A program made the position numbers and the translations under genes. Shown here one piece after another: positions 42,481 through 56,642 of a stretch of 64,000 nucleotides of DNA. The notes under the pieces were generated by a model. The model saw only the letters and a program-made list of their open reading frames with translations. It did not search any database and was not told where the DNA came from. The stretch is from Heloderma charlesbogerti (taxonomy: Eukaryota > Chordata > Lepidosauria > Squamata > Helodermatidae). Position 1 is the first letter of the stretch, and every line of letters starts with the position of its first letter. The stretch is taken from positions 124,001-188,000 of the forward strand of contig JANEZZ010001505.1 of the NCBI GenBank assembly GCA_026122225.1, given 5' to 3'.

Positions 42481-43586
42481 TCCCCGGGTGGAGAATATGA
42501 CATGCAAAATGAGGCCCACGTACAGACTTACAGGCCATATTTGCATGAGCCATCAGTCACAAAAAAAGGGATAGACAGAGGAGTCATTCTGGCCACTCGG
42601 TCCCTTCCCCATTGCTTACATGATGACCGGTGTAAGCTAGCCTTAAGGATCATTCAACATGCCATAAGATGGCCACTCACTGGTCTATGTGTTATTATCT
42701 TTGATTTCAATCCAAAGGGATGTGCAGCCAACTGCGTGTGCTCAATGGAGTTACTGAAGCCTTCTGTGCAGAAGCGGCTCCTGTGGTCTACCTCGCAAGC
42801 TGTTCCAGGAACTTATGAGATTTTGGTAGTGCCCTCCGATAAGGAGTTGCAGTTATGGAAAGTAATTGCTCTTTTCTGACCTGTCTGTAAGAGCTAAGGG
42901 AACAAAAATAAGATGTGGGACCATACTTTCCATCAAACAAATCCTCTCTTCAAGAGGTAATTCTTACGTCCCATCTCTTTGTCGCATTTCAAGAAACAGA
43001 GCCCAAGACGGATTCTGCACATTAAAAATGTATACAACCCTTTTGAGTAAGACAAAAGTCCAAAGTGGAGAACAAAATAAAAATAGCAAATACATAAAAC
43101 CAACTTTAAACAACATTAAAATAACAACATAAATGCAGCAGTAATGAAAAAATAATTAAATTACCAGAGACCATCTGAAAGAGAAAGAACATAACTTTCC
43201 TCCAAAAGGCCAGCCAGCCAGGGGGCTATGTGGATTTCTGGAAGGAAAGAATCCCATAATACTGGAGCCTTGACAGAAATGGCCAATTTGACCTCCTTAC
43301 AAGATGGAACTTGGAGCACGGCCTCACCTGCAAGTTTTAATTGGTTTGTGGGGGGCAGGGAGATGGTTGCTATCCACTGCTATGAGATACTGGAAAGCAT
43401 TGTGCTTAGGGACGCAAAAGCTGCCCCCCACCCCTGACTTCAGAAGGACAAGCCTTAAGGGCATAAAGCACAGGACAACTCCTCAAGGAATCCTTCCCAC
43501 TCAACACACACACACACACACTGCCCATCACAGGTGGGCATTTTGCGAACTAGCGAGCAGTAGTGCAGACTTTGCTTGCAGCCAGT
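42481..43586. other. Inner end of the left arm
   Basis: I find no ADAMTSL3 exon here. The 125-codon frame (42,502-42,879) and others lack recognisable domains. An (AC)n tract lies at 43,504-43,520, about 65 bases from the arm tip. Confidence 0.45.
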
Positions 43587-43926
43587 TCTGGCGAGAGTGA
43601 GATCTGAGACTGTGCTACAGTGTTGTGTTGTTGAGCATTGTCTGCATACATTCTGTTGCCTTTGTTAGTTTTTTTTTCATTTATGCGGGTTCGATATATG
43701 CTATTGTTTGTATCTACATATGACCTCATTTGTGATTACACCCGTTGCTCTCCGCTTCCCGGTGAGACTACAGCCCAGACCAGATGGCTATAGTTTGGAG
43801 AGATAGAGGTATGCCACGTTTACTACGCACACTCAACTGCTCCTCGTGTGTCTATGTTAGGGGGTATAGAGACATATACACCCCACTACACATGCACTTT
43901 GTCCGTCTTTTGGTGAGGGCTGCTAG
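43587..43926. other. Single-copy centre of the 20-kb palindrome
   Basis: These 340 bases occur once in the window and separate the arms. The centre is not itself palindromic and shows no exon, LTR or SINE. It is flanked on both sides by the arm tip GCTTGCAGCCAGT or its complement. In a natural palindrome this is the spacer. In an artefact it would be the genuine sequence adjoining one arm. Confidence 0.9.
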
Positions 43927-45032
43927 ACTGGCTGCAAGCAAAGTCTGCACTACTGCTCGCTAGTTCGCAAAATGCCCACCTGTGATGGGCAGTGTGTGTG
44001 TGTGTGTGTTGAGTGGGAAGGATTCCTTGAGGAGTTGTCCTGTGCTTTATGCCCTTAAGGCTTGTCCTTCTGAAGTCAGGGGTGGGGGGCAGCTTTTGCG
44101 TCCCTAAGCACAATGCTTTCCAGTATCTCATAGCAGTGGATAGCAACCATCTCCCTGCCCCCCACAAACCAATTAAAACTTGCAGGTGAGGCCGTGCTCC
44201 AAGTTCCATCTTGTAAGGAGGTCAAATTGGCCATTTCTGTCAAGGCTCCAGTATTATGGGATTCTTTCCTTCCAGAAATCCACATAGCCCCCTGGCTGGC
44301 TGGCCTTTTGGAGGAAAGTTATGTTCTTTCTCTTTCAGATGGTCTCTGGTAATTTAATTATTTTTTCATTACTGCTGCATTTATGTTGTTATTTTAATGT
44401 TGTTTAAAGTTGGTTTTATGTATTTGCTATTTTTATTTTGTTCTCCACTTTGGACTTTTGTCTTACTCAAAAGGGTTGTATACATTTTTAATGTGCAGAA
44501 TCCGTCTTGGGCTCTGTTTCTTGAAATGCGACAAAGAGATGGGACGTAAGAATTACCTCTTGAAGAGAGGATTTGTTTGATGGAAAGTATGGTCCCACAT
44601 CTTATTTTTGTTCCCTTAGCTCTTACAGACAGGTCAGAAAAGAGCAATTACTTTCCATAACTGCAACTCCTTATCGGAGGGCACTACCAAAATCTCATAA
44701 GTTCCTGGAACAGCTTGCGAGGTAGACCACAGGAGCCGCTTCTGCACAGAAGGCTTCAGTAACTCCATTGAGCACACGCAGTTGGCTGCACATCCCTTTG
44801 GATTGAAATCAAAGATAATAACACATAGACCAGTGAGTGGCCATCTTATGGCATGTTGAATGATCCTTAAGGCTAGCTTACACCGGTCATCATGTAAGCA
44901 ATGGGGAAGGGACCGAGTGGCCAGAATGACTCCTCTGTCTATCCCTTTTTTTGTGACTGATGGCTCATGCAAATATGGCCTGTAAGTCTGTACGTGGGCC
45001 TCATTTTGCATGTCATATTCTCCACCCGGGGA

Positions 45033-45333
45033 GAGCCTGGTACTCTTAACTATGTTCCATTGTGTGTAACAGTCTGAAAGAATTGGCCTAAGTGAGTTTG
45101 GCCCGAGTGGGTTGTACTTCCTGGGAGGAACCAGGAAGTGGCTGAGAGCTTCTGGCCTGAGGAGAGAGAGGCCACTGCCTGAGAGAAAAGTGAAAAGGTT
45201 TTGTTTAAATAAAACTTAGGGTTGTTTGGAAGTCAGAGCCTGTGTGAGTCCGTGGGGTGCAGTACACCAACTTTGAAACAGTGCATACAGCCTACATGGG
45301 GTCTCTGTGATCTGTCCCTTAACCTGACAGGGC
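45033..45333 (+). mobile_element. Mirror copy of the probable LTR
   Basis: Reverse-complement duplicate of 42,180-42,480, with TAAATAAAACTTAGG followed by CCTTAACCTGACA. Confidence 0.4.
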
Positions 45334-46904
45334 TTCACTGAATTGTTCCCCGTGGACAGGAGAGGAGAGAGTGTGTGAGGGACAGACTGAAGTGCCTAAG
45401 GCTGCCCCTGCCACCAGAGAAACCAGGAAATGATTTAGGCATGGCAGGGGGAAGTCTTGGAAGTCAAATAGAGCCCTGGAGACCTGGGAGAAGGACTTAA
45501 TTTATCTCCCCTTAGCTTTGAACATCATGCCCCCCCGCCCCACGTATGTGTGTCTATTTGCCAGCCACTGGCAGAGGTCAGTGTTGTGTGTCATGCTCAA
45601 TCAAAATCAGCTCGTGTGTTTACAAACCCATTCCTTACTCATACTTGGAAAGAATCAGAACTTCGAGTGACCGAAAATAAATTCTTGAAATGAGCCAGTG
45701 GTGCCATTTCCATTTTTATTACTTTTGGGAGGGGAATTTGTATTTTTCCTTACACTGCTACCAAAAAAGAAAAAAAGAAGAAGAGGACTACATCTCGAAG
45801 ACCAAAAATAACGCTAGAAATATATGGATGCTAATAGTTCTACAAATAGCTTTTAAAAATAGTGGCGCCAGACCGACGGATATCGGGACATGTGGCTCAG
45901 TTATTCTCTGTCCGCACCAAGGGTATTGCTCCAGTGAAGTCATGTTTTCCAGCTCTACTTTGGCAACTGCGTGTGGAGCAGCAACCTGCATCTCACATTC
46001 AACTGCCTTAGTCACACCGTTAGTGTTAAATATTGTTAGCGTTCTTTAGCGTTAGCAGCCTTAGTATCGCTTTGCCGCTGGCACAAAGGACTCACTGCTT
46101 CACGACGTTTTAATAGCTGAGTATGCAATTTGGGGGCTTAGTTAGATTAAAACTGACTGGCAGCAGCCCCTCCTATCTCCCTTTCTTGTTTATTTACAAC
46201 ATGTTGCTTCATTTTATTTCTGACAACTGGAGAAGTAAAATCCAGGCTACGCTACTAAGAGATTAGGAGCACTCTCCTTTAACCAAACCTGCCTGGAATT
46301 TTTCACACATCACAGAAGCAGGCCTAGATCGTTCCAATGTGGAATGTTTTAGGGCTTATTTTTAGATAGGTAAAAGGAAATTCAAGGGGGATATTGCAGT
46401 GGGAAATGCCATGCTGCACAATTTTTGCCCTATTAGATTTTACAGGAAGAACAGCAGTACCCATATCTAATTTAACCATCCACCCTCTTCCCACTCACTC
46501 TCTTGCGAAATCTTTACTGGATTTACAGTCATGACAATGACATCCAATAACACCTCATTTGGCCACTTCGGAGGGTGATTCCTCAAGAATAATAGTAACA
46601 AAAAATACTGCTGGAAACAAGAAAAGACAAAAAACAAATTATCACTGGAAAGAGTATAATCCATCAGATTTGGGGACTGTTCATTTTTAATACTAACGCT
46701 GTGTGATACATTCGCTAACTTCTGCTGCTGCAGGGCTGGGGTACCTGTGGCCCTCCAGGTGTTGATGAACTACTACTTTCATCCCATTGGCCAGGCTGCC
46801 AGGGCTGATGGTAATTGGAGCCTAGAAACATCTGGATGGTCACAGATGTCCCAGCCCTGTTCTACTGGCAGATGATCCCCGCTGCATCAAGGATTCTCAT
46901 TGAT

Positions 46905-47052
46905 CCTAGGGTGTGGCCTGAAAGCACATGAAGTAGCCACCTTGTTGAAACTAAGCAGGTCTGGGCATGGTCAGTGCTTGGAGGGGAGACCACCTAGGGA
47001 TCCCATGTAGCCACCTTGAGTTCCATCATGGAAGACAGGTGAGATAAAAATG
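46905..47052 (+). repeat. Mirror copy of the 5S rRNA-derived SINE
   Basis: The plus strand shows the 5S-like core directly at 46,944-47,002 (AAGCAGGTCTGGGCATGG). Confidence 0.72.
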
Positions 47053-47370
47053 ATATCATCATCATCATCATCGCATGTGCAAAATTTATTACATTTGTAC
47101 TTTACCTTTCTGCAAGGAACACAGAGAGGCATACATAAGATTATCATCACAACAACCTAGTTATCTATAGAGTGATTGGCCCAACATTACCCAGTGAGAT
47201 TCATGGCTGAGCAGGGGTGCAAATTTTGGTCTCCCTGGTCCATCTCTTCCCACTACACCACACAAATCTCTCTCTACTGCAGGGATGGGGAGGTTCTTTG
47301 GGGGCGGGGGGGAATTGCCCCCATCTGGCTCCCAGCAGGCTGGATGACATTAATGGCCATGTCCCCTGAC

Positions 47371-48299
47371 TAGGGGTGGACGAAAGTCACTTACCTTTTC
47401 TCGCAGCTTGTTCGCGGTGGGGGGGAGCGCTTCACTGCTCCCCCTGCGAAGTTCAGGCCGGGGGGGGAGGCTTCCCGCCTTGCCCGGCCAAAATTCAGGC
47501 CGGGGGGGAGGCTTGCCGCCTCGCCCGGCCGCGAACGCGAAAGTTAAAAAAAAAAACAAAACACGCCCCCTGGTAGGCTACGTGACGATTCACGTAGCCT
47601 ATCACGGCTAGATCTGCAAAGTCAGCCGTGACAGGCTACGTGAATCGTCACGTAGCCTATCACAGGTGACTTTAAAAAAAAAAAAAAGCGCGTACGCGAA
47701 TGGCGGCCCCCATAGGGAGCCGCCATTCGCGTTCCTTATTTAGTTGCTGTAGTCTACGTAAATGTTTACGTAGACTACGGCGAAAATAAGGGCAACGCAA
47801 ATAGCGTTGCCCTTATTTTCGCCGTAGTCTACGTAAACATTTACGTAGACTACAGCGACCAAATAAGGAATGGGAATGGCGACTCCCTATGGGGGCCGCC
47901 ATTATCCGTACACACTTTTTTTTTTTTTTTTTAAGTCACCCATGATAGGCTACGTGATGATTGACGTAGCCTATCACGGCTGACTTTGCAAATCTAGCCG
48001 TGATAGGCTACGTGAATCGTCACGTAGCCTATCAGGGGATTTTTTTTTTTTCTTTTATTGCAATGGCGGGGGCGGCAGCCGGTCGAAAGACCGGCTGCCG
48101 CTCCTGCCCCGCTCGAACACCCGACGAACCGCCAGCCGGACCCGCCGCCGGGAGGGACATTCAGGGAAGGTAAGTCCCGTCCCGGGGGGGGTGTGGGGTG
48201 TGGGGGTGTGTGGAGGATTTCTCCCCGAAACTTGTTTGGGGGGCCGAACACGGCGCTCGGCCCCCCGAAGTTTCGGGGAGAAATTCTCCGCCATCCCTA
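47371..48299. mobile_element. Mirror copy of the palindromic hAT-type element
   Basis: Same ends, GTCAGGGG-type duplication in complement (CCCCTGAC) and 53-bp stem as at 39,214-40,142. Confidence 0.9.
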
Positions 48300-49316
48300 C
48301 CCCTGACATCATCTGGTCCTTGGCCTGTATGCTGGCTGACGCTCCAGCCGGCACGTCCACCAGGTCTGTTTCACCTGTGCTGTCCAGTCCTCCCCAATGG
48401 GGGAAGGTGCAGTCCAGGCAAAGCTACCCCAAATGAGGCGGCTTCTAGATAAATACTCTACCTGCTGCCCGGCTGGGGAAAGCTTGCATGCACCGTTGCC
48501 CCGACCGCTTGGACTTCACCTTATTTTCAGCAAGCAAGATTTTTATAGCCTTATCAAAAGCACAGTAGTACCTGATTACAACAGTCCTTTCCAACAATCC
48601 CATTCTCTTTTTATAATGAGTGAAGTTGCCATGCACTTGGCAGGAAGGAGTAGCACCCAGTCCAAGTGGACAAGCGCTCTACCCTTTCTTATTTTGGTCA
48701 TCTGTATAAGGGGTGGACAGAAGGTAGCTCTGAATCTGTTGGTAGGTGCTTTGCAGTAGAACCACAAGGATTTAAGACTCCCAATTGTTTAACATTAGCA
48801 GCAACAAAAGAACTCCCCTACCACCCTAAGTTATACTGATGAAATGAAGGGGTCTTTAATTGTTTCTGTAAGCTGTCTGGAGTGCCATTTTTTGGTAGAA
48901 GGGCAGGGTGCAAATAAATACATAAATAATAAACAGGAGTGGATTTTTCCGTGGAAGGATTGTGAGCTCCGTTCAGCTCTGCTACTCAGAACAAATTCTT
49001 TAATTCTAAGCATATGTCTTCTGGCTGGTAGATCTTAGGGTTCTAGTAAAAAAAAACAAAATAGATGCTGCAAGCTTGAAGTCTGCCCACACCTATTCTG
49101 TATCATCCTGCCCAGTGGTATGGAGAATTTAGCCATGTATTTGCTATAAATGTTTGGTTAAATGGTTGTCTGTTACCACCCAGTGTCTCTACCCATAGTG
49201 TTCATTCAGGTTTCTAAAATTGGACATGGGAGGAATGGTTGAGCTTTCACAACAGCATCCCATACAGTGCATGCATTGACCATGTTACTGTATGCTTTTA
49301 AAAGTAGAATGCCGTG

Positions 49317-49347
<31 letters not shown>

Positions 49348-49483
49348 GCTGGCAGGTAGGGGTATAAAGCAGCACAACAGCAAAGCAACAAGGAGGATCT
49401 GGATCCACTGTGGATGCCATCGGTCTTAAAGTAAATGTTTAACTTGAAATATTTATTTTTAATACTCTGTTGTTAGTCTTTCT

Positions 49484-49486
<3 letters not shown>

Positions 49487-49526
<40 letters not shown>
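49487..49526. repeat. Mirror (AT)20 microsatellite
   Basis: It has the same 40-base length as the tract at 37,987-38,026. Confidence 0.93.
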
Positions 49527-49528
<2 letters not shown>

Positions 49529-51007
49529 TCTGTCTTTCGCTTGCTCTACACACACACACACACACACACGTGTGTGTATATTTTCAAGGGCAACTTGTGG
49601 CCCTTGAGATGTTTTGACCTACAATTCCCATCAGCCCTAGCCATCATTGCCAATGATGAGGGATGATGGGAGTTGTAGGCCAAAATATCTGGAAAGCCAC
49701 AGGTTTCCCACCCATGATGTATACTCTAAGGAGCGAACACTGCTTAAAAACCCATCATAGAACACAGGCATCCAAACCACTAATAAAATCTTACAGTTAA
49801 GTTTGCAGGGCATGGCTGCAATCCTGTGCATAGCTCCCAGGGAGTACGCTTCCTTTAACGCAGGGCATAGACTGCAGACCTCATAGGTTCAGTTTGTAAA
49901 ACAACACTGATTTTTAACAAAAGTTCTTCAGGCAGCTGAAATGGAAACACTGGGTGGCGTCCAATGTTAGTCCTACATAGAGTAGACCCATTGAAATGAA
50001 TGGGATGTAAGTTAGTTGTGATTAACTTATGTCTCATTCATTTCTGTGAATCTACTCTAAGTAAGTCTAACATTGGATACTGCCCATTAGCTTTTAATTA
50101 GAAATGCAAACTGTCTTGCAAAGAAGTGTTACCATTAAACAGCTAGTGTGAAGTGGGAACTCCATCAAATAAAAGTGTGTGTGTGTGGGGGGGCAGTATT
50201 TATCCTCTGCTTGATTATTTTCTTCATCTTCTGTCTTGGTAATATGTTACAAAAAATAGCAAATCTTGAAAGCCTGCTGTCAGCTCATTCACGTGCCCGA
50301 GCAAGGAGAGCCTGTTCATTACTCTGGCACTCCAACGGATGATGCCATTGCTCTTGTGCTGCATGAAGTCCTGGAGCTCCACTCCCCTGTGTTCTCCTCC
50401 ACTACACCACTGGGTACCAAAAACCCCACACTAAATGATTTTCTAAAGACGCTACTGATTTTATGGCAGATCTGTTTTATATAATTGGGTGTAACTTACT
50501 GTCTGGGATCATCCTCAGTCACAAACTGTGCTGTGTGCTAATGGTAAGATGTTCTAAATGCTGCAGTCTCCAACGTGATGCCCATACTCTCTTGGCGCCC
50601 TCCAGCCTCCCTGCCCCTGCAGAATATCATTTTATTTCTTAAGGGGGGGTTATATTTATTTTTTTAGCTGGAGGGCTGACATGCTGCAAAGTGAAGTGCT
50701 GTCCTTCAATGCCATCTTCATTTGGGTTCCAAAGAGTGGTTTTGTGCTCTGGAGCTCAGACCCCACCTCTGCCGTGTATTTGGGGTCTTGGGCAGGTTAA
50801 GTTTCTTTTAGTCTCACCAGTTGACCTTCTGGGAAATGAGTGTTGTGTGATTAGCTGGCCACGCCCACCATGGTAGTCATTTTATGAATGGGCAAGCGTA
50901 TTTGTGAGAGCACCCATGACACTCTCAAATGTGTCCAGCGACCCAAAAAGGTTGTGGACGCCTGTTTTAATGTTTTGTCCTGCTCCATCTCATACCTTAT
51001 CAACTTA

Positions 51008-51435
51008 GGGCGCAATCCTATGGCGGCTAGTCAGTGGCTAGACGGCCGTAGGATAGGTCAGCTCGGAGCCTGCGCTCCAAGGGTGGTTCTCGGAGAATCG
51101 ACCCTCCACCCCCTCCTGCACCGCTTCATAGGCAGCACTGATCAGCCATGCACTCCGCACTCGGAAGAGCAGTGCGGAGCAGCGAAAACGGGGCATTCCA
51201 GGGGGCGGGCCAGGGCAGGGAGGTTAGAAATGCCAGTACGACACATCCTATGTGTCGTCCAGCTGCTGCTTTCTGTGGCCTGAGGTCCCACAGCTAGACA
51301 GCCGAAATCAGCTGCAACATCCGGGCGAGGGAGGCAAGGAGGAGATCCTCTGCTCACCACTCCTCCTGCCCTGCACTAGATAGGTGGTCGCCCCCGGGGT
51401 CAGAAGCGACCGTCAATCCACATAGGATTGCTCCC
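51008..51435. mobile_element. Mirror copy of the GGGnGCAATCCTATG transposon
   Basis: Reverse complement of 36,078-36,505. Confidence 0.6.
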
Positions 51436-51767
51436 GTAATACATAGTTTGTTAAGAAAAGCATGCATGCCGTAAAGTATTCCTCCTAATGAGTGGCATTT
51501 CATCAGGAAATGTTTAAAGAAATGTTATTTCTATAAATGCGATGAAATGTATGATGATTTTTTATGTTTTAGTTTACAATAAGATATTTTCTATTCATTA
51601 CAGTAAGCATTCTTTAAATTACCTGTGACCATAAATAAAATAACAACAAAAATCAATAGCAAACATTGCCCTTTCATGTCACCCACAATAAATGTTAGGA
51701 ACTATTTGTAAAATTAAGAAAAAAAATCTCTTTCTGCTTCTGTCGATCAGTCACTATCTCTCTATAG

Positions 51768-52129
51768 CAGGGGTGCAGAACCTGAGGCCTAGGGGCAAAA
51801 TCTGGCCCTCTGGGGTCCCAAACTGGCTCTCCGGTGTCCCCCACAAGGCCATGCCCCCTCCCCTGGCCCCACCCCCTTTCCACCAACCACCAATCATTTG
51901 GTGGTTTCTGGCTTTTGTGCAGTCTTTTCCCCAATCTAAAAGGTTGAATTGCCTTGCCTAAGACTCAAGTTGTTGGTAGTAAGAGGTTTAAGCTAAAATA
52001 TGCTGGTATGTTTCATATTTTTGGCCCTGCCCGTCTCGTCTTGGGCCCCGCTCACCACTGTAACGTGGCCCCTGAGAGCTTCTCTGAATGGAATTCAGCC
52101 TTGGGGTTCAAAGAGGTTCCTTACCTCTG
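51768..52129. mobile_element. Mirror copy of the CAGAGGT/CACCCCTG MITE
   Basis: Reverse complement of 35,384-35,745. Confidence 0.65.
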
Positions 52130-52761
52130 CCTTATAGTTACAGCAAATTGCTTTTTAGTCAACGTACATGCTATGTATGTAGTAAAACATTCCATTACTG
52201 CTTTTTTCAGAATTTCTGGTGGACAACATTGCATTTAGGAAACAAACAAACAGAAATGAGGGGGGAAAACCAAAATAATTTGAAAGGAGAGAGTGAAGCG
52301 TTGATGGAACTAAATTGAAATAATTATTGAAAATTAAGAGATGCATATATTGTAATGGGCATCGTCCGCCACCTACTGGTGAAAAAAGAAAAAAAAGCTT
52401 TAATATCAAATTGTACGCATGACATTTCATTAGTTTTCTAGATTTCTCAAGTGTTGACATTTCCTGAAAGTTTCCCAGATCTCACTTCCAGTTTTTCCGA
52501 TTTTTAGAGCACACTCTGCTGGGATCGCTTCATGCACAGACAAGTTTGTTGTTTATTTTTCTTTTGGCCCTTCTGTTCACTGAGACTTCAGTGGCCTTTG
52601 GCAGTATAGTATTTGGTTTAGTAAGGTACACATTTCAAGGTATTTTGTACAACTTGTAGCATTTATTGGAATGTTCCTATTTCCTTTGATATATTTATTT
52701 CTACCTTGACTCTCTAAATACCTCGGAGCTCTTGAACTGAAGGTAATTTCTGTATTTTCAT

Positions 52762-53102
52762 TACGGATGAAGGAGGAATTTGTTCAGTTCACTTTTTTCA
52801 CATTTTCAAACCAATATGCAGACTGGAACTCAGTTATCCTTTGAAATTTGCCCTCTTCCAAATTTTGCAGTGGAGTTCTCCAATCAAAAAATGTGTAGAA
52901 AAATGTGTATATTAAGGAGAAGTGCATACAAAAATGTGTATATGGATTCTGTTAGGAACACTACATGTATTAGGAGAAGTGCACACACAAATATGTGTGC
53001 AGATTTTAATGCAAACTTTTTTTTTAAGTTCTCAAAATTCAGGATGAAATGAACTTAGACTGGAAAAATGAAAAACTGAAAGAAACTGATTTTCTATCTC
53101 TA
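52762..53102. mobile_element. Mirror copy of the TAGRGAT-family MITE
   Basis: Reverse complement of 34,411-34,751. Confidence 0.65.
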
Positions 53103-53967
53103 ATTTTCAGTAGAAGACACTGGAAAAGAGATTATATTTAGAATTAACGTTACCCATTGAAAATGGGCCCTGTTTTCAGCCAATCCTTTCTTGCATAGAG
53201 CCCTAGATTTAATTTACCTGACACATTCCTTGCCCTCTCCTACCAGTCTGATGATTTGCGTTTCAGCATGCACGTTCCACACAAGTGTAATTTAGAAAGC
53301 GCAAGGTCTGTTTGATGCTAACCATATGAGATACTGCTGTTTTGCTTGCATTTACCACTGCCTACTGAAGTATATCATGAACCCTGTACAACTTGCTGGG
53401 TTTGTTCATTTCTCCTGTGTGAGGTTTCCAACGGTACTGATGAAATAAAACAAATGAATGAGCTGCACAGCAGAATTGCAAGAATTGTGGCCCTGACATT
53501 TTACATAGAAAAGATTTTCTATCTAAAAAAAGACTTTTATATAGCAAACACACACACACACACACACACTGCATGTAGACAGAAACATGTATTTATTTCC
53601 TCCCAAAATGTGCACTGCAGGGAGCCCATAAAATGAACTATGCTTAAAAACAAATTTCCGCCAACCTTAAAAGCTTGGTAAAATGTTACACACTATAAAA
53701 GATTTGGGCTTACTAATTATTCTTAAAGTATTCCCAACCCCCAGCTCCAAAATATCCTGTAGGATTTTATGAAATATTTTGTATTTGCCATCAAGGAGCA
53801 ACTTCAAGCCAAACTAGAACAAGCTACGTCTTTGGAGAGCACTCTTTTAGGAAAGCCTATCTTTCAAAATCATTCTCACCCTTAATTATACTGATTTTTG
53901 AAATGTTGACCTGATACAGGCAATGGGTTTTCCATGAAATGGTTTTGTTAATACCAAATGTTATTTA

Positions 53968-54168
53968 GGGGAGGGGCTAAGCCCTTGAGCTGAGGTCTTT
54001 TGCATGCAGACGGTCCCAGGTTCAATCCCCAGCATCTCCAGGTAGGGCTGGGAAAATTCCTGCCTGAAGCCCTGGAGAGCTGCTGCCAGTCAGTGTCAAC
54101 AATACTGCGCTTAGATGGGCCACTGGTCTAACTCAGTATATGACAATGGCATATAATGTTGAATGTCA
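53968..54168 (+). repeat. Mirror copy of the tRNA-derived SINE
   Basis: Plus-strand orientation, with B-box GGTTCAATCCC at 54,019-54,029. Confidence 0.72.
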
Positions 54169-55362
54169 CCATGTGAAGGCTGAGCCTTTTCTCCTCCTTC
54201 CTGTCCTGCTTTTGAAACTCAGTAATTTTGTAAAAGGAGGGGGGAAGCCTTCTTGGATTGGGTCAGGTGTGGAGAACCTATGGCCCTCCAGGTGTTGTTA
54301 GACTACAACTCCCATCGTCCCTGCCCATTAGTCATGCTGGCTGGGGCTGAAGGGAGTTGGAGTCTAAACCACATCAGGAAGGCCGCATGTTCCCCTCTCC
54401 TGCATTAGGGCAAGAACTACCTTGTCCAGCACTCTTGTCAAAAGTGGCCAGCAAGATACCTCTGTGAAGACATAAAGACAATAGCGCTCAACAGCTGGTA
54501 TTCACAGGTATATCCCCCACCCCCCGGTACATGGAGGTTCAGTTTAGCTGTCATGGCCAATACCCATCAGCCACCAATCCTCCATCAATATGTCTAATCC
54601 TTGTTTAAAGGGCCAAACTGCATGTGATGCGGGAGACCCATATGTGTTGTTGTTAGGGCCGTCATCAAGACTAAACAGATAAGGGCACAAAGACAAAAAA
54701 AAGAGTCCTTGACACCTTCCATACAATCTGATATAAGTTCGTAGACCTTATCAACAAACAAAGTTCCCAGAGAAAACCACCATCATGTCATGGGCAGAGG
54801 TGGAGAGATAAATTTCGATAATTACAACTGAATCTTAAACCCCCGAAGAACTTCTGTGGATAAATATAAGGTTATTAATACATTGAAACTCTTGTGATCC
54901 CCAATTGACTATAATTGAATTTCCTATGTAATGTTTGTTATTTGTTAGAATATTTGTATGTGTTCACTGATTACATTGAAAATATGTGATTAAAACTCTC
55001 TCTCTCTCTCTCTCAAAGAGTAGGCATGCTTGGGCACCTGCCGAGGGCCCACACCCCAGGAGGGGCCCAATGACAAGAGCCCCCCAGGCTTGCTCCTCCT
55101 CTTCACCATGGCAACCTGCTTGTTCCCCTGCCTCTTGCTCTGGCCCAGACAAGGGTGGTGTGAGAAAGAGTAGCAGTAAATGCTCACTGGCTCTCTGCCT
55201 GTCAAGCAAGCAAGTGGGAGGAATGAGGAGAAAGAGGCTGGGGAGCAATAGCAGCTGGTGACAATGGCAGTGAGAAGGTGGACTCACTGAGGGAGGGGGC
55301 CTTGCCTTTCTTAAGCTGCTTACTGCTCTTTTAAAAAAACATTGTCCCCCTCTAGGTTACAT

Positions 55363-55718
55363 TTATTGATATATGTATTTAGAGTCTTCGTAACCTGCCC
55401 TTCAAAAAATTTCTTGGCGTGGCTTACAGTGAAACATAAAAAACAACAACACACAAAAAGAAAAAAAAAAAGACATAACATGTACATACAATAAAAGAGT
55501 AACAGCTATAAAATCAAAGCAAGAAATGAAAGAGCAGCATAAAGACTGAACACAGGAGAAAAAACAAGCAGATAAAATATCTGAGAAAATTAAAAGGGCC
55601 TGGTGTTGAAATGACAGCAAGGCCAGGGAAGCCTCCCTGCGGAGAGCATACTGGGAGAGCATACTGGAGTTGTGGTGCCACCACTGAGAAGGCCCTTTCC
55701 TTATTCCCCACCAGGGAT
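55363..55718 (-). mobile_element. Mirror copy of the L2-type LINE 3' end
   Basis: Reverse complement of 31,795-32,150. Confidence 0.6.
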
Positions 55719-56642
55719 GGACAAATCAGTCTGTTTCTAGTCTGTGTCACTTTTGCATATGTTCACTCATAAGTCCATCTGTTTCCACATACAGAGTGCA
55801 ATCCTACAGTCTGTTCTAAACCCTGCCAGCAAGAGGCAGGCAGGGCCTGAAGGGCAGTGGGGCATCTTCCTTGGATGTATTTGAGCCCATCTAGCAAGGG
55901 TGGAGGCAGAGAGGTTTGTGGTTCTGGTGAATTCATGGCCTCTTCTGTCCCTGCACTGGCACGCTCCCTTTTCTCCCTCCCTGTCCTCTTCCAGTGTTGT
56001 GACACCGACCTCAGGAGATGAGCCACTGTGGAGCTTTCCGTGGTGGCTGAGAGGGGTAGAAATCTGAGTGGGGATTCCCCCCACCCCAGGAAATAGCTCT
56101 GTCTGTGGTCTCAGAGGAGAAAATCCCCAGGATCCTAAGGCCCCTCAGACATTTTCTAGGGGCCATATGATTGCCTTTTAAATCTGTGAATGTTTTATTC
56201 CATTCAAAAATGTGCATATAAATACATTTTTAATTACGTATCTTAAACATATTTTTTCTCAAAATGTGCATTTCTCAATGCATTTGTCTCAAAATATGCA
56301 TTTCTGCATGCATTTTGATACTGATTAATTGAGCCAACAACTGTGTCAGAACATTCGGGAAGCTGGTAGATAACTAAGTTATGATCCATATGTTCATCCA
56401 GGAGCTGCAGATCAGGTCAGTTCATATTGGGCTTTGCAAAGTGCTAATTCCACAAACATCCTTAGTCCCAACCTGCCATGCCAGTGAAGGGAGTGGCACC
56501 TGAAGGCAGCATCCCCCAATTTGTGTTGGACTGCAACTCCCATAATTCCTAGCCAGCGTGGCCACTGGAGGGGAATGATGGGAGTTTCAGTCCTACGCAT
56601 GTGGGGGGCACCAGGTTAGGGAACACTGCCTTAAAGCATGAG

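Larger units (their letters stand above)
23513..43586. repeat. Left arm of a 20-kb inverted repeat
   Basis: Every landmark in this arm has a partner on the opposite strand at 87,513 minus its coordinate. Examples are the Ig exon 25,568-25,750 and 61,763-61,945, the hAT element 39,214-40,142 and 47,371-48,299, and (AT)20 37,987-38,026 and 49,487-49,526. The match stops at 43,586, where the bases after GCAGCCAGT differ. The outer end is not reached: the match is still perfect at the window edge, so the arm may extend left of 23,513. I found no mismatch in the stretches compared, but did not align every base. Confidence 0.97.

Noticed and set aside
42502..42879. 125-codon frame near the palindrome centre (mirrored at 44,634-45,011)
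   Set aside because: It shows no recognisable family. Its presence in both arms is only the palindrome, not evidence of coding.
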